Below, one piece after another: positions 7,373 to 14,950 of a stretch of 64,000 nucleotides of DNA. The DNA comes from Ruminococcus sp. (lineage in GTDB: Bacteria; Bacillota; Clostridia; Oscillospirales; Acutalibacteraceae): contig JAFTGL010000011.1 of the NCBI GenBank assembly GCA_017457955.1, positions 1 through 64,000 of the forward strand, written 5' to 3'. The notes beneath the pieces were generated by a model. It was not told where the DNA came from. It did not search any database and saw only the letters and a program-made list of their open reading frames with translations. Numbering within the stretch: the first letter of the stretch is position 1; every line of letters starts with the position of its first letter. The translations under genes were made by a program, and so were the position numbers.

Positions 7373-7464
7373 AGTTCCCTCCATATATTTTTTTTATCGT
7401 TTTATGATCACGTATTCTATCTTAACTGTCCTATTTATTTCTCATATCGCTTTTGCTGTACCTG

Positions 7465-7980
7465 TCAAAGTGTTTTCACAACTTCGTCCATCGCTTTGGA
7501 CTCTTCGTGGAGCTTCATCGGCTTTGCGTCATCCGCGGGATAGCCGAGGGTCAGCAGGAGAACGGGCGTTTCGTTATCGGGCAAGCCGAACGCTGCCTTG
7601 ACCTCGCTCGGCTTGAAGTAGTTCACCCAGCAAGAGCCGATCCCGATGTCCCACGCGGCGAGCATCATGTGGTCGGCGACGATGCTGACGTCCTGTATCC
7701 CCGCATGGCAGCCTGCTTCAAGCGGGCTTTTCCAGTCCTCATCTTCATTCAGCGCGACGATCAGCACCACAGGCGCGTCGAACGCACAGCGCGAGAGCGT
7801 GCGGATCTTCGCTACCGCCTCAGCGCTTTTCAGCACATAGATACGCTGGGGCTGATAGTTGCACCCCGTCGGCGCGACCATCCCCGCCTTTAGGATCGCG
7901 TTCAGCTCCTCGTCCGTTATCATATCGGGCTTATATTTGCGAACGGAATACCGCTCGCGGATCACTTGGTTAAATTCCAT
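7465..7980 (-). CDS. Nitroreductase-family flavoprotein
   Basis: A 171-residue FMN-binding oxidoreductase of the short nitroreductase type. It shows the N-terminal RYSVRKYKPDMI motif (phosphate and ribityl contacts), MVAPTGCNYQPQ (about 34-45) and the IGIGSCWVNYF segment (about 112-122). Such proteins dimerise and reduce nitro groups, quinones or flavins with NAD(P)H. The flavodoxin-fold reductase gene stands 36 bases upstream on the same strand, so the two may form a redox unit. Confidence 0.88.
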   Translation of the reverse strand: MEFNQVIRERYSVRKYKPDMITDEELNAILKAGMVAPTGCNYQPQRIYVLKSAEAVAKIRTLSRCAFDAPVVLIVALNEDEDWKSPLEAGCHAGIQDVSIVADHMMLAAWDIGIGSCWVNYFKPSEVKAAFGLPDNETPVLLLTLGYPADDAKPMKLHEESKAMDEVVKTL

Positions 7981-8016
7981 AAACTATTTCCCCACTTACA
8001 CAGTTTCTCCATCCGT

Positions 8017-8568
8017 TTATCTGCACGGTCCTTTCATTGCTTCATGGAGGATCTCTTCTGCGTCGTTACCGACGATATCCAGCATCTCCGCCTTTATAAG
8101 CGAGACGTTTGGGATACCGAAGAAATTCTGCGCAAGGCTTTTGATATACCCGTAACTGTAGGTCGGATCATACGGTCCTCCCGCGGTCGTCACATAGATC
8201 AGGCGATCCGCCCGGCACAGACCGCGCGGCATACCGTCCTCACCGTACTCGGAGACGATCCCCGTGACATAAATATTTTCGATATAGGTCTTCAGCGGCG
8301 CGGGAAAAGACAAGTCCCAGTAAGGCGCGGCGATCACGATCGTATCTGCACAAGCGAACTGTTTCGCGTAATCAAACATCCTGTCGCCGTAGTCGCCCTG
8401 TTCGATCAGAGCGGAACGTCTCTCCAGCGTTTCACGGTCAAGCGGGCACAGGTTTTCTTCATACAGCTTCAATTCCGTTACGCCACCGTCAAGCTGACTG
8501 AGCACATGGCGGGCAAGCCTGTCCGTCCTCGATTCTTCACGCACACAGCAATTGATATACAGGTTCAT
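8017..8568 (-). CDS. Flavodoxin-fold NAD(P)H-dependent oxidoreductase
   Basis: A 183-residue protein of the AzoR / NAD(P)H dehydrogenase (quinone) family. It has an INCCVREESRTDRLAR phosphate loop (5-20), IVIAAPYWDLSFPAPLKTYIE (about 97-117; aromatic FMN shield and P-x-LK-x-Y/W-I motif) and TTAGGPYD (about 151-158). It probably reduces quinones or azo compounds by two electrons with FMN. A 15-bp palindrome 32 bases upstream looks like a repressor operator, so expression is probably inducible. Confidence 0.85.
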   Translation of the reverse strand: MNLYINCCVREESRTDRLARHVLSQLDGGVTELKLYEENLCPLDRETLERRSALIEQGDYGDRMFDYAKQFACADTIVIAAPYWDLSFPAPLKTYIENIYVTGIVSEYGEDGMPRGLCRADRLIYVTTAGGPYDPTYSYGYIKSLAQNFFGIPNVSLIKAEMLDIVGNDAEEILHEAMKGPCR

Positions 8569-8599
8569 ATTATCACCTTTTTCATCATAAACTTTTTTA

Positions 8600-8614
8600 C
8601 TGTTATCATAACAG
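8600..8614. promoter_or_regulatory. 15-bp palindromic operator candidate
   Basis: CTGTTATCATAACAG is a perfect palindrome around a central base, 32 bases upstream of the flavodoxin-fold reductase start and about 60 bases before the TATAAT of the remnant gene on the other strand. Its size suits a MarR- or TetR-like dimer. No cognate regulator gene is adjacent. Confidence 0.5.
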
Positions 8615-8713
8615 ATTCAGAAGTAAACTTCCACTGTTTTTATCATATTCTTCCTTTTGTCAGAAGGTTATGCTATAATGCTGTCAAATCATAACGATAA
8701 AGGAAGGGATCAT

Positions 8714-8806
8714 ATGAAACTGACACCGGAAAGAGCGAAAGAGATCAACAGCACGGTGGTGACCGACTTTAATGTGATACCGTCCAGCTGTCAACGATCT
8801 CCATAA
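8714..8806 (+). pseudogene. Truncated 5' remnant of a lost gene (HD-hydrolase-like N-terminus)
   Basis: A good AAAGGAAGGG ribosome site and a TATAAT box (8674-8679) precede a 30-codon frame beginning MKLTPERAKEINSTVVTD. These first 18 residues resemble the start of clostridial HD-domain hydrolases (recollection only). The frame then runs into the antisense tail of the E2-like gene and stops at 8806. It looks as if a deletion or rearrangement joined the front of a former gene to the end of the E2-like gene. Confidence 0.45.
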
Positions 8807-9347
8807 AAGGATCTGAGGCTTTTTCCACCGCGTCGATTTCTTCAGGCGTATTTTCGGTCAGCTGCGTATGATCGGAAGGAAACAGAGCGGCATTGTCCCT
8901 GTTCATACTATACCAGTCCTGCGCCTTATAATTTGCAGGAGTATCCGTTTCGGTCAGGGACGGTCCATACCGAAGTCCTTCCAGCATCCGCAGGATATGA
9001 TCCTTTAATGAATCTTCGGGACGCCACGGCTCAGACGGACAGTAGGTACCCTTGGAGTACCATTCGGGATGGAACACGGGAGGGATATCCAGCATGCATA
9101 TATACGGAGCGGTTTCGGGATAGGAGTCCCACAGCGTCACCCGTATGGTACACCGACGGATCGCCCCGACGGTACACTTCCCTTTCTCGGCGGAGAATAC
9201 ATAAGTTCTGAGCTTGACCGTCAGCAGGTATTCCTGCACGTACGGAAGCTCGCCTTTTGCCGCGATCCACGAGAGGTACGGGCGGTTCTGTATTTTCAGC
9301 ATTTCGCGGTAATCAAACGCCAAACGTTCTTTTCTGCTGTCAGGCAT
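8769..9347 (-). CDS. Ubiquitin-conjugating enzyme (E2/UBC)-fold protein
   Basis: A 192-residue protein with a convincing E2 core. Basic N-terminal helix is KERLAFDYREMLKI (6-19). Beta strands run to SYPETAP (75-81, the YPxxPP turn). An FHPEW motif (92-96) takes the place of HPN, with Asn replaced by Glu. The presumed catalytic Cys103 lies in GTYCPSEPW, followed by RPEDSLKDHILRMLEGL (109-125) and the P-x-N-x-A-x-x-W/Y segment PANYKAQDWY. Spacing between the HP motif, the Cys, the Trp and the helix equals that in eukaryotic E2s. It would accept a ubiquitin-like protein as thioester. No E1, JAB protease or ubiquitin-like gene is within the window. The start at 9347 follows AAAGGAG by eight bases; an ATG 54 bases upstream lacks such a site. 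The C-terminal 35 residues are acidic and unassigned. Confidence 0.75.
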   Translation of the reverse strand: MPDSRKERLAFDYREMLKIQNRPYLSWIAAKGELPYVQEYLLTVKLRTYVFSAEKGKCTVGAIRRCTIRVTLWDSYPETAPYICMLDIPPVFHPEWYSKGTYCPSEPWRPEDSLKDHILRMLEGLRYGPSLTETDTPANYKAQDWYSMNRDNAALFPSDHTQLTENTPEEIDAVEKASDPFMEIVDSWTVSH

Positions 9348-9379
9348 ATTCCGTCTCCTTTTTCTCAGTAAATAGTACA

Positions 9380-9406
9380 AGGTCGTGAAAGAAAGCTTCA
9401 CGACCT
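9380..9406. terminator. Hairpin between the E2-like gene and the phospholipase-like gene
   Basis: A 10-bp perfect stem AGGTCGTGAA (9380-9389 with 9397-9406). It may end the phospholipase-like transcript on the minus strand, although only a mixed A/T tail follows, so termination is uncertain. Confidence 0.4.
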
Positions 9407-9430
9407 ATTTGTTTTGTATTGAAACAATTT

Positions 9431-10186
9431 TTATCCGTCGATATACGAACGGCTGCCGACGGCCGCTCTGAACGCGGCTTCTGTGATGTTTCCGCTGACA
9501 AACTCTTTTGCCGCCTCGATGAACCTTACCGCATCGTCAAGCGCCTGCCGATACAAAGGTTGAAAACCGCTCAGATCCATATCGTCTATCGCCTTGCTGC
9601 GATACGAAACGAGCCTGAGCTTGGTACGCGTTTTTCCCGCAAATCTGTCGAGCGTACCCTTTTGATCGGACACGATACGGAAAAACGGAGCCATATCGCG
9701 GCGGCCTTCCCTGAGCTTTTCCCACGCGTCGTTCCAGCCGTAGATCTTCGTGATCGCTCCGCCGACTTCCTTCCGCAGCGTATCGGGCAGAAACGGCGGG
9801 ATACGGATATTGCCGCCGCTCATCACATCTAATTTATGTTCGACAGCCATATGCATCGAGGCGCTGAAGCCCGCCATGCGGTTGATATACGGATGGGTGG
9901 TCGAATCCAGCGCGTAATGGCACAAAAAGCCGCAGAGATACGAAAACACTTGGCTGTCATCTTTTGCCCTGCGTGCCAGCTCCGCAAGGAAATCCCCCGT
10001 ATGCTCACGGTGCATTGCAGAAGAATAACGGTTGACGCGGTTGCGAAACGGCGGCAGATACCAGCGATAGAACAGATACGGGTCGGGCCCTAAAAGTCCG
10101 AAATCAAAGACAGCGCGGTCAACGCCGATCTGCGCGCGGTCAAGCACCTGAGCGCCGAATTTGGTATGAACAACGATATCGGGCAC
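9431..10186 (-). CDS. Zinc-dependent phospholipase C-like protein
   Basis: A 251-residue alpha-helical protein of the zinc-dependent phospholipase C family. His and Asp ligands of the tri-zinc site are spread through MPDIVVHTKFG (N-terminus, His7), GLLGPDPYLF (30-39), GFLCHYALDSTTHPYI (about 86-101) and MHMAVEHKLDV (about 111-121). Secreted clostridial toxins of this fold have a signal peptide; this one does not, and it belongs to the short intracellular group whose substrate is unknown. Translation starts at a GTG preceded by AAAGGAG. Confidence 0.82.
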   Translation of the reverse strand: MPDIVVHTKFGAQVLDRAQIGVDRAVFDFGLLGPDPYLFYRWYLPPFRNRVNRYSSAMHREHTGDFLAELARRAKDDSQVFSYLCGFLCHYALDSTTHPYINRMAGFSASMHMAVEHKLDVMSGGNIRIPPFLPDTLRKEVGGAITKIYGWNDAWEKLREGRRDMAPFFRIVSDQKGTLDRFAGKTRTKLRLVSYRSKAIDDMDLSGFQPLYRQALDDAVRFIEAAKEFVSGNITEAAFRAAVGSRSYIDG

Positions 10187-10258
10187 TGTGCCGTCTCCTT
10201 TCTTTGGTGATGTTATTAAACCATATGCGATACGACTTATTCGTCCTATCGTACGGGT

Positions 10259-10939
10259 TCATTTTAAAAACTTCTTCAAGACCCTTTCCTCTTCATCGGG
10301 AAAGAGCTCTTTAAAGTGATTCAAAAGTCTCTCATAGGATTCTTGGGGCGTTCTTTGATAAACCGCATCCGAAAATGCTTTTCCCATAAAGCTCTCGGGC
10401 GTCGCGTACTCCGCTACACCCCAGCCGTATGGCTCGCCGAACCTGTCCTTCATATACACAAAGTCGCTGATGATCACATACCCTTGGCTTTGCAGGCGGG
10501 TGATGATCGTATCAAAGCCCTTGACCCCGCCCTTGCGGTAGTCGCCGATCTTCTTGAGCTCCTTCGAAAGGATCGGGGCGTTCGCCTCGATCAGATCATA
10601 GAGCTGCTTGTCCTTCAGCGGCGCGAGACCGTCGTCATAGCGCGCGTCAAAATCATATCCGTCGCGGCGGTAATTCGCGAAATCGGGAAACCACTCGGGG
10701 CTGATATAGCAGGCTTTTTTTTCAAAGAACTTTCCGTAGGCACAGCCTGTCTCGCGGATCACAGGGCCCTTCCACTCCCACACAGGCCAGCTGCCCGTCT
10801 CGTTGTCATACCAGCAATCGGGATCGATATGTTCCTCGATCGAAAAACCTGCGACAGAGTTTTCAAAAAACGGCAAAAAGCCGAACGTGTCGATCGCTTT
10901 GATCAGTTCAGCTTTACTGTGTATGATAAAATCTTTCAT
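10259..10939 (-). CDS. AlkZ-related conserved protein
   Basis: A 226-residue soluble protein that I associate with proteins labelled AlkZ-related in clostridia. Conserved-looking blocks are FGFLPFFENSVAGFSIEEH, the WPVWEWKGPVI tryptophan cluster, YISPEWFPDFANYRRDGYDFDARYDDG, and PYGWGVAEYATPE. AlkZ proteins are glycosylases that unhook interstrand cross-links and antibiotic adducts from DNA. This relative is shorter, and I cannot identify the catalytic QxQ motif of true AlkZ, so a repair role is only suggested. The second ATG of the pair is preferred because GGAG lies seven bases before it. Confidence 0.6.
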   Translation of the reverse strand: MKDFIIHSKAELIKAIDTFGFLPFFENSVAGFSIEEHIDPDCWYDNETGSWPVWEWKGPVIRETGCAYGKFFEKKACYISPEWFPDFANYRRDGYDFDARYDDGLAPLKDKQLYDLIEANAPILSKELKKIGDYRKGGVKGFDTIITRLQSQGYVIISDFVYMKDRFGEPYGWGVAEYATPESFMGKAFSDAVYQRTPQESYERLLNHFKELFPDEEERVLKKFLK

Positions 10940-10958
10940 TTTCATTCTCCATAAAGCG

Positions 10959-11195
10959 TCAATATTCGACCTTCAAACTATCGACCCGATAAGTCCTTTT
11001 GAATTCTTCTTCATCCTTAGGCGAGCAGATCAGCATGACCTCGGTGAATTGTCCGCTGCGCTTATCGCGGAATCCCGCGACCTTCTCGCCTGTGCAGATC
11101 GAGCCGCGTATCACGGAGACCTGTGTTTCAGGATCGAACGGTTCTGTCTCAAACCGCGAGCCGCCGCTCTTAAAGCTGAATAATTTATGCTTCAT
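10959..11195 (-). CDS. Small conserved protein of unknown function
   Basis: A 78-residue soluble protein with no recognised domain. The middle reads VIRGSICTGEKVAGFRD followed by TEVMLICSPKDEEEF, which I recall as a compact family frequent in gut clostridia, sometimes mislabelled aspartate dehydrogenase. GGAGG stands five bases before the chosen ATG; another ATG lies immediately upstream. It lies 11 bases after the acylphosphatase stop and 19 bases before the AlkZ-related start, so it is probably co-transcribed with both. Confidence 0.6.
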   Translation of the reverse strand: MKHKLFSFKSGGSRFETEPFDPETQVSVIRGSICTGEKVAGFRDKRSGQFTEVMLICSPKDEEEFKRTYRVDSLKVEY

Positions 11196-11206
11196 CATAA
11201 CCTCCG

Positions 11207-11497
11207 TCAGTGATACCTGACTCTGAACCCGCGCTCATCGGGAACCGCCTCGATCGTTTTCACATCCATGCGGTCGATACGGATATATCTGCCGCGATCG
11301 ATACCCGTGATAACGTCGTCGATCTGCTGCTCCGTTCCCTGTATCTCCATCGACACGGAGTCGTCATATTCGTTCCGCACCCATCCTGTCGCTCCGTACA
11401 TGTCGGCGGCGGTTTTCGCGTAATAGCGGAACCCTACCGCCTGTACGCTGCCGTAAAAGCGGATATATTTGCGTACGATCTTTCTTTTGGCAAACAT
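11207..11497 (-). CDS. acyP: Acylphosphatase
   Basis: A 96-residue protein with the alpha/beta sandwich motifs of acylphosphatase: GSVQAVGFRYYAK (about 16-28), containing the phosphate-cradle Arg, and GATGWVRNEYDDSVSMEIQG (about 35-54), containing the catalytic Asn. It hydrolyses acyl phosphates such as acetyl phosphate or 1,3-bisphosphoglycerate. A short basic N-terminal extension (KRKIVRK) precedes the domain. It is the first gene of a tight group with the small unknown protein. Confidence 0.9.
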   Translation of the reverse strand: MFAKRKIVRKYIRFYGSVQAVGFRYYAKTAADMYGATGWVRNEYDDSVSMEIQGTEQQIDDVITGIDRGRYIRIDRMDVKTIEAVPDERGFRVRYH

Positions 11498-11507
11498 ATT
11501 TTACCTC

Positions 11508-12530
11508 TTACTTTTTATAATAGATCTGATCGGGATAGCGGGACGAAACGGTGATGAAGCCGTCGCCGAGGGTGAAGGTGTACTCCCAGCCCCCATGATC
11601 CTCAGCGCCGCCGATCTCCGACGCGACGGTCTTATCAGCGTTGTCGAACTCCATCTGATAGTCGACGTCGATCATTTTTCCCTGTTCGGTAATCTTATGA
11701 AAGATCAGCGTCAGCCCCGTATCGGACACATCGGTGATCTCAAGACTTTCACCGCCGGCGTTTTCCCATGTGCCGAGCCAGCCGCTGTCCGAAGCGTCAT
11801 TTGGAGCGCTCTCGGGCATTAGCGAATAGGCTTCCTCCAGAGAGCGCTTTTCCCAGTCGCTGAACGGCGCTGTATCGGGATAGTCATAGGTCGTATGCTC
11901 TTCGTCGATATAGCGGATCATATGATCGTCCTTGAAATAGAGACGGTGTTCCTCCGTGCCGTCAAAGATAAACGCAAAGACGAGCTTGCCGCCGTGAAAG
12001 CGGTAGTCCCTCGCGTATCGCCAGCCGTCTGTTCCGCTCTCGACCGTTTTCTGTACGTCATCGGCGGTCGGCGTATAGTAATAGACGCGGATCTTCGCAA
12101 TCTCCTCCTCCAATTCATCGGCAGAAATGGAGAAGGGCGCTTCGGTCGGCTTTTCTGTGGGTTTTTCTGACGGCTTTTCGGAAGGAGCGTTGGTCGCCGC
12201 TTCTGACTCCGATACCGCCGCCGTCGCTTCTTCACTGACGGCAACTGTTGCGGAAGGCATTGTGTCAGGCTTTAAGGCAAAGAAAGACAGCATGAGCCAC
12301 ACCAATAAGCCAAGCACGCATACGCCGCCGGTGACCGAGAGGGCGATGATCAGCCCTTTATGACTTTTCGGCTTCTCTGCGGGAGCAGTAACAGGAGCAG
12401 ATCCGCGCACTGCTTCCGTATTCATTTCTATGTTTTTGCCGCCGATATTCTTTTTGCCGATCGGCGCACCGCATTTAGTACAGAACAGCTCGCCGTCCCG
12501 CAGCGGATGACCGCATTGTTCACAATACAT
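11508..12530 (-). CDS. Zinc-ribbon membrane protein with extracytoplasmic domain
   Basis: A 340-residue protein. Residues 1-22 form a cytoplasmic zinc ribbon with two CxxC knuckles (CEQC and CTKC). One membrane helix follows at about 59-80. A low-complexity linker with three EKP/SEKPTEKP repeats (about 115-130) leads to an outer domain of roughly 200 residues with DYRFHGGKLVFAFIFDG and WLGTWENAGGESLEITDV segments. This inside-zinc-ribbon / outside-domain layout is common in clostridia and may serve envelope sensing, but no partner or ligand can be named. GGAGGG precedes the ATG by four bases. Confidence 0.75.
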   Translation of the reverse strand: MYCEQCGHPLRDGELFCTKCGAPIGKKNIGGKNIEMNTEAVRGSAPVTAPAEKPKSHKGLIIALSVTGGVCVLGLLVWLMLSFFALKPDTMPSATVAVSEEATAAVSESEAATNAPSEKPSEKPTEKPTEAPFSISADELEEEIAKIRVYYYTPTADDVQKTVESGTDGWRYARDYRFHGGKLVFAFIFDGTEEHRLYFKDDHMIRYIDEEHTTYDYPDTAPFSDWEKRSLEEAYSLMPESAPNDASDSGWLGTWENAGGESLEITDVSDTGLTLIFHKITEQGKMIDVDYQMEFDNADKTVASEIGGAEDHGGWEYTFTLGDGFITVSSRYPDQIYYKK

Positions 12531-12859
12531 GATACCCTCCTAAAATCATTACTTCATAGCGCAAGTAAAAACCTTATCCTGTCAGAACGGGAAAGAGCCT
12601 CCCCACCGCCGGAACGTCCTCCGCCCGAGGATGAACGTCCGCCGGAGCCTTCGGGACATTGGTCATAACATTTCCTACGTTGTGCTGAGTATAAACAATC
12701 GATATTGACAGTATACCATCAAAAAAATCGTACTTCAACAGCTATCGGCACAATTCTCTCATGATTTTTCACATACCGTTCACACAGCTGTCAAACGGCT
12801 TTCATATTGCAGGCATACAATATAGCCACAATCAAAAATATGATGCAGGAGGCAACAAC
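12531..12859. other. Gene-free stretch with a short Gly/Ser-rich coding-like remnant
   Basis: No gene can be supported. On the minus strand, about 12575-12660 would encode a Gly/Ser/Arg-rich tail (GGRSSSGGGRSGGG) without start signals, resembling the C-terminal end of some surface proteins; it may be a relic. The downstream half is AT-rich and should hold the promoter of the lipoprotein gene at 12860. A TACAAT box lies at 12816-12821 but no good -35 box. Confidence 0.35.
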
Positions 12860-14296
12860 ATGAAACGAACTACTCTCAAAATCGCGTCCGTCCTGATGGC
12901 AGGGCTGATCACCGCCTCTCTGGCGGCATGCGCGAATGAAAACACCACTGACGAAACACAGGCGGCGACTGCCGATACAGCAACGATCGCGGCGACTGAA
13001 ACAGCGACATTGCCTGTCGCGACAGAGGCGTCCGCAAAGTCGCTTTCCGAAAGCGATATCACCGTCAACGAGACCATCGAAAACAGCGCTGACGGAGAGC
13101 ATGCGGTCTCAGCCGACGGCGAGGGCGCAAGCTACAGCAATGTGAAGGTCGTCAAAACAGGCGACAGCAACAGCGGCGACGAAGCCGACTTCTACGGCGA
13201 TAACGCCGCGATCTTTGCCACAAACGGCGCGACCCTCGACCTCAGCGAGATAGTCGTCGATACCAACGGCACTCACGCGAACGCCGTGTTCAGCTACGGC
13301 GAGGGCACGACCGTCAACATCAGCGACAGCTATATCACCACATCGGGGAACTGCTCGGGCGGCTTGATGACCACCGGCGGCGGTACGATGAACGCGACCA
13401 ACCTCACGATCAATACCTCAGGCAACTCGTCGGCGGCGATCCGCTCTGACCGCGGCGGCGGCGACGTGAATGTCAGCGGCGGCTATTACACCACCTCGGG
13501 CACAGGCTCCCCCGTCATCTACTCGACAGCCGACATCACCGTGGATAACGCCACCCTGACCTCCACCGCTTCACAAGGCGTAGTCGTCGAGGGCAAGAAC
13601 AGCGTCACCCTCAATAACGTGACCCTCAACGCCGACAACAACAAGAAAAACAGCGATAAGTCCGAATGGTATCAAGCGGTCATGATCTACCAGAGCATGT
13701 CGGGCGACGCGGCAGAGGGCACCTCGTCCTTCACCATGAACGGCGGTACGCTCACCAATGAGAACGGCGATATCTTCTTCGTCAACAACACCGCTACCGA
13801 GATCCGCCTCAGCGAAGCAAACATCATCAACAACGACAGCGACGGCGTGTTCCTCAGAGCGGCAGCCGCAGGCTGGGGCAGCGAGGGCAGCAACGGCGGT
13901 CAGGTCAGCCTGTACGCCGAGAAGCAGACCATCAACGGCGATATGATCGTAGACGATGTGTCGAACCTCAACCTCTATCTCAGCGACAGCTCCACCTTCA
14001 ACGGCGCGATCAACAGCGACGGTCAGGCAGGCGAGGTCTATGTCGACCTCAGCGGCGGCTCAAAGTGGGTTCTGACAGCTGACAGTTACATTACTTCCTT
14101 GACCTGTGACGCTGACAGCATTGACCTCAACGGTCATACGCTCTATGTAAACGGCACCGCCTACACCGCGGGCACTGCTTCCACGGGCGAAGCGATCGCG
14201 GTCGTCTCCACAGGCGGCGGCAACGGCGGCGCTCCCGACAAACCCGGCGAGGGCGGCGGTCACAGCGGCGGCACCCCTCCCGCAAAGCCCGAATAA
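12860..14296 (+). CDS. Surface lipoprotein with beta-helix-like repeats
   Basis: A 478-residue exported lipoprotein. The signal peptide ends in LAAC (acylated Cys24). A Thr/Ala-rich spacer (about 28-60) follows, then many short strands with Asn/Gly turns (for example VDTNGTHANAVFSYGEG, INTSGNSSAAIRSDRGGG and VDNATLTSTASQGVVVEG). This pattern fits a right-handed beta-helix, as in adhesins or carbohydrate-binding proteins of the pectate-lyase type. The C-terminus is a GGGNGG...GGHSGGTPPAKPE tail. No catalytic motif is evident. The ATG at 12860 is chosen over an upstream in-frame start because GCAGGAGG precedes it and the signal peptide begins there. It is transcribed alone. Confidence 0.75.
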   Translation: MKRTTLKIASVLMAGLITASLAACANENTTDETQAATADTATIAATETATLPVATEASAKSLSESDITVNETIENSADGEHAVSADGEGASYSNVKVVKTGDSNSGDEADFYGDNAAIFATNGATLDLSEIVVDTNGTHANAVFSYGEGTTVNISDSYITTSGNCSGGLMTTGGGTMNATNLTINTSGNSSAAIRSDRGGGDVNVSGGYYTTSGTGSPVIYSTADITVDNATLTSTASQGVVVEGKNSVTLNNVTLNADNNKKNSDKSEWYQAVMIYQSMSGDAAEGTSSFTMNGGTLTNENGDIFFVNNTATEIRLSEANIINNDSDGVFLRAAAAGWGSEGSNGGQVSLYAEKQTINGDMIVDDVSNLNLYLSDSSTFNGAINSDGQAGEVYVDLSGGSKWVLTADSYITSLTCDADSIDLNGHTLYVNGTAYTAGTASTGEAIAVVSTGGGNGGAPDKPGEGGGHSGGTPPAKPE

Positions 14297-14344
14297 TATA
14301 GCCCAAATAATCTCCATTTCTTTTTCATGATAACTTCTTTACGC

Positions 14345-14375
14345 ACAACAGCCACCCAAAGCGGGTGGCTGTTGT
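14345..14375. terminator. Terminator between the lipoprotein and the C_GCAxxG_C_C gene
   Basis: A 13-bp perfect stem (14345-14357 with 14363-14375, core GCCACCC) lies between convergent genes. Only TTAT follows the arm on the + strand, so strength is uncertain. Confidence 0.65.
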
Positions 14376-14393
14376 GTTATATAGGATGCTTTG

Positions 14394-14837
14394 CTAAAGA
14401 GATAACAGCTCGTCAACGATCTGAGCCGCCTGACGGCACAGCATGGGACAGGGGCGTTTCTGATAATACTCCGCCGTGCGCGCTTCGGGATCTCTCCCCT
14501 CCTGCGCGTTCACCCCGCTCAGCAGTTCACGGCAGATGATAGAGCCGTTTTGCTCCTTGAACCGTCGGGCAAACTCCTGCACCAGATGATAGTGTTTCTT
14601 TTTCGCTTCGAGGTCATCAGGGTCGCTGTACCCCTTGACCAGTCCGAGCACCATCGACGCACCGCTGACAGCGCCGCACACCTCGCGCATACGACCCAGT
14701 CCCCCGCCGAAGGAGGACGACAGCTTCACCGCCGTATCATTCTCGAGACCTGTCACATCCCCGAATGCCATCAATACGCTCTGGGCGCAGTTATAACCCT
14801 GTCGGAACAATTCCTCTGCTCTTTCACCGTGATCCAT
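14394..14837 (-). CDS. C_GCAxxG_C_C family redox protein
   Basis: A 147-residue cytoplasmic protein with the conserved cysteine layout of this family: GYNCAQSVL (Cys17), REVCGAVSGASMVLG (the GCAxxG-like core, about 52-66), IICREL (about 101-106) and PCPMLCRQAA (about 129-138). Family members are thought to be redox-active or metal-binding proteins, often fused or next to electron-transfer genes; the actual reaction is unknown. It is flanked by the Fe-S scaffold pair, which agrees with a thiol/metal role. Confidence 0.85.
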   Translation of the reverse strand: MDHGERAEELFRQGYNCAQSVLMAFGDVTGLENDTAVKLSSSFGGGLGRMREVCGAVSGASMVLGLVKGYSDPDDLEAKKKHYHLVQEFARRFKEQNGSIICRELLSGVNAQEGRDPEARTAEYYQKRPCPMLCRQAAQIVDELLSL

Positions 14838-14950
14838 GTGCTCACCCCGCTTTATACGACTCCATGATACTATAACGAAACGGTTTCGTCAACCGACAAA
14901 AAGGCTCCGGACATTTCTGCCCGAAGCCAAAGAGAAAGTTATTGCGATTA

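Noticed and set aside
8769-12530. A complete bacterial ubiquitin-like conjugation operon around the E2-like gene
   Set aside because: Neighbouring proteins were read for E1 (GxGxxG with Cys), JAB (H-x-H-x10-D) and beta-grasp features; none fits, so only the E2-like protein is claimed.
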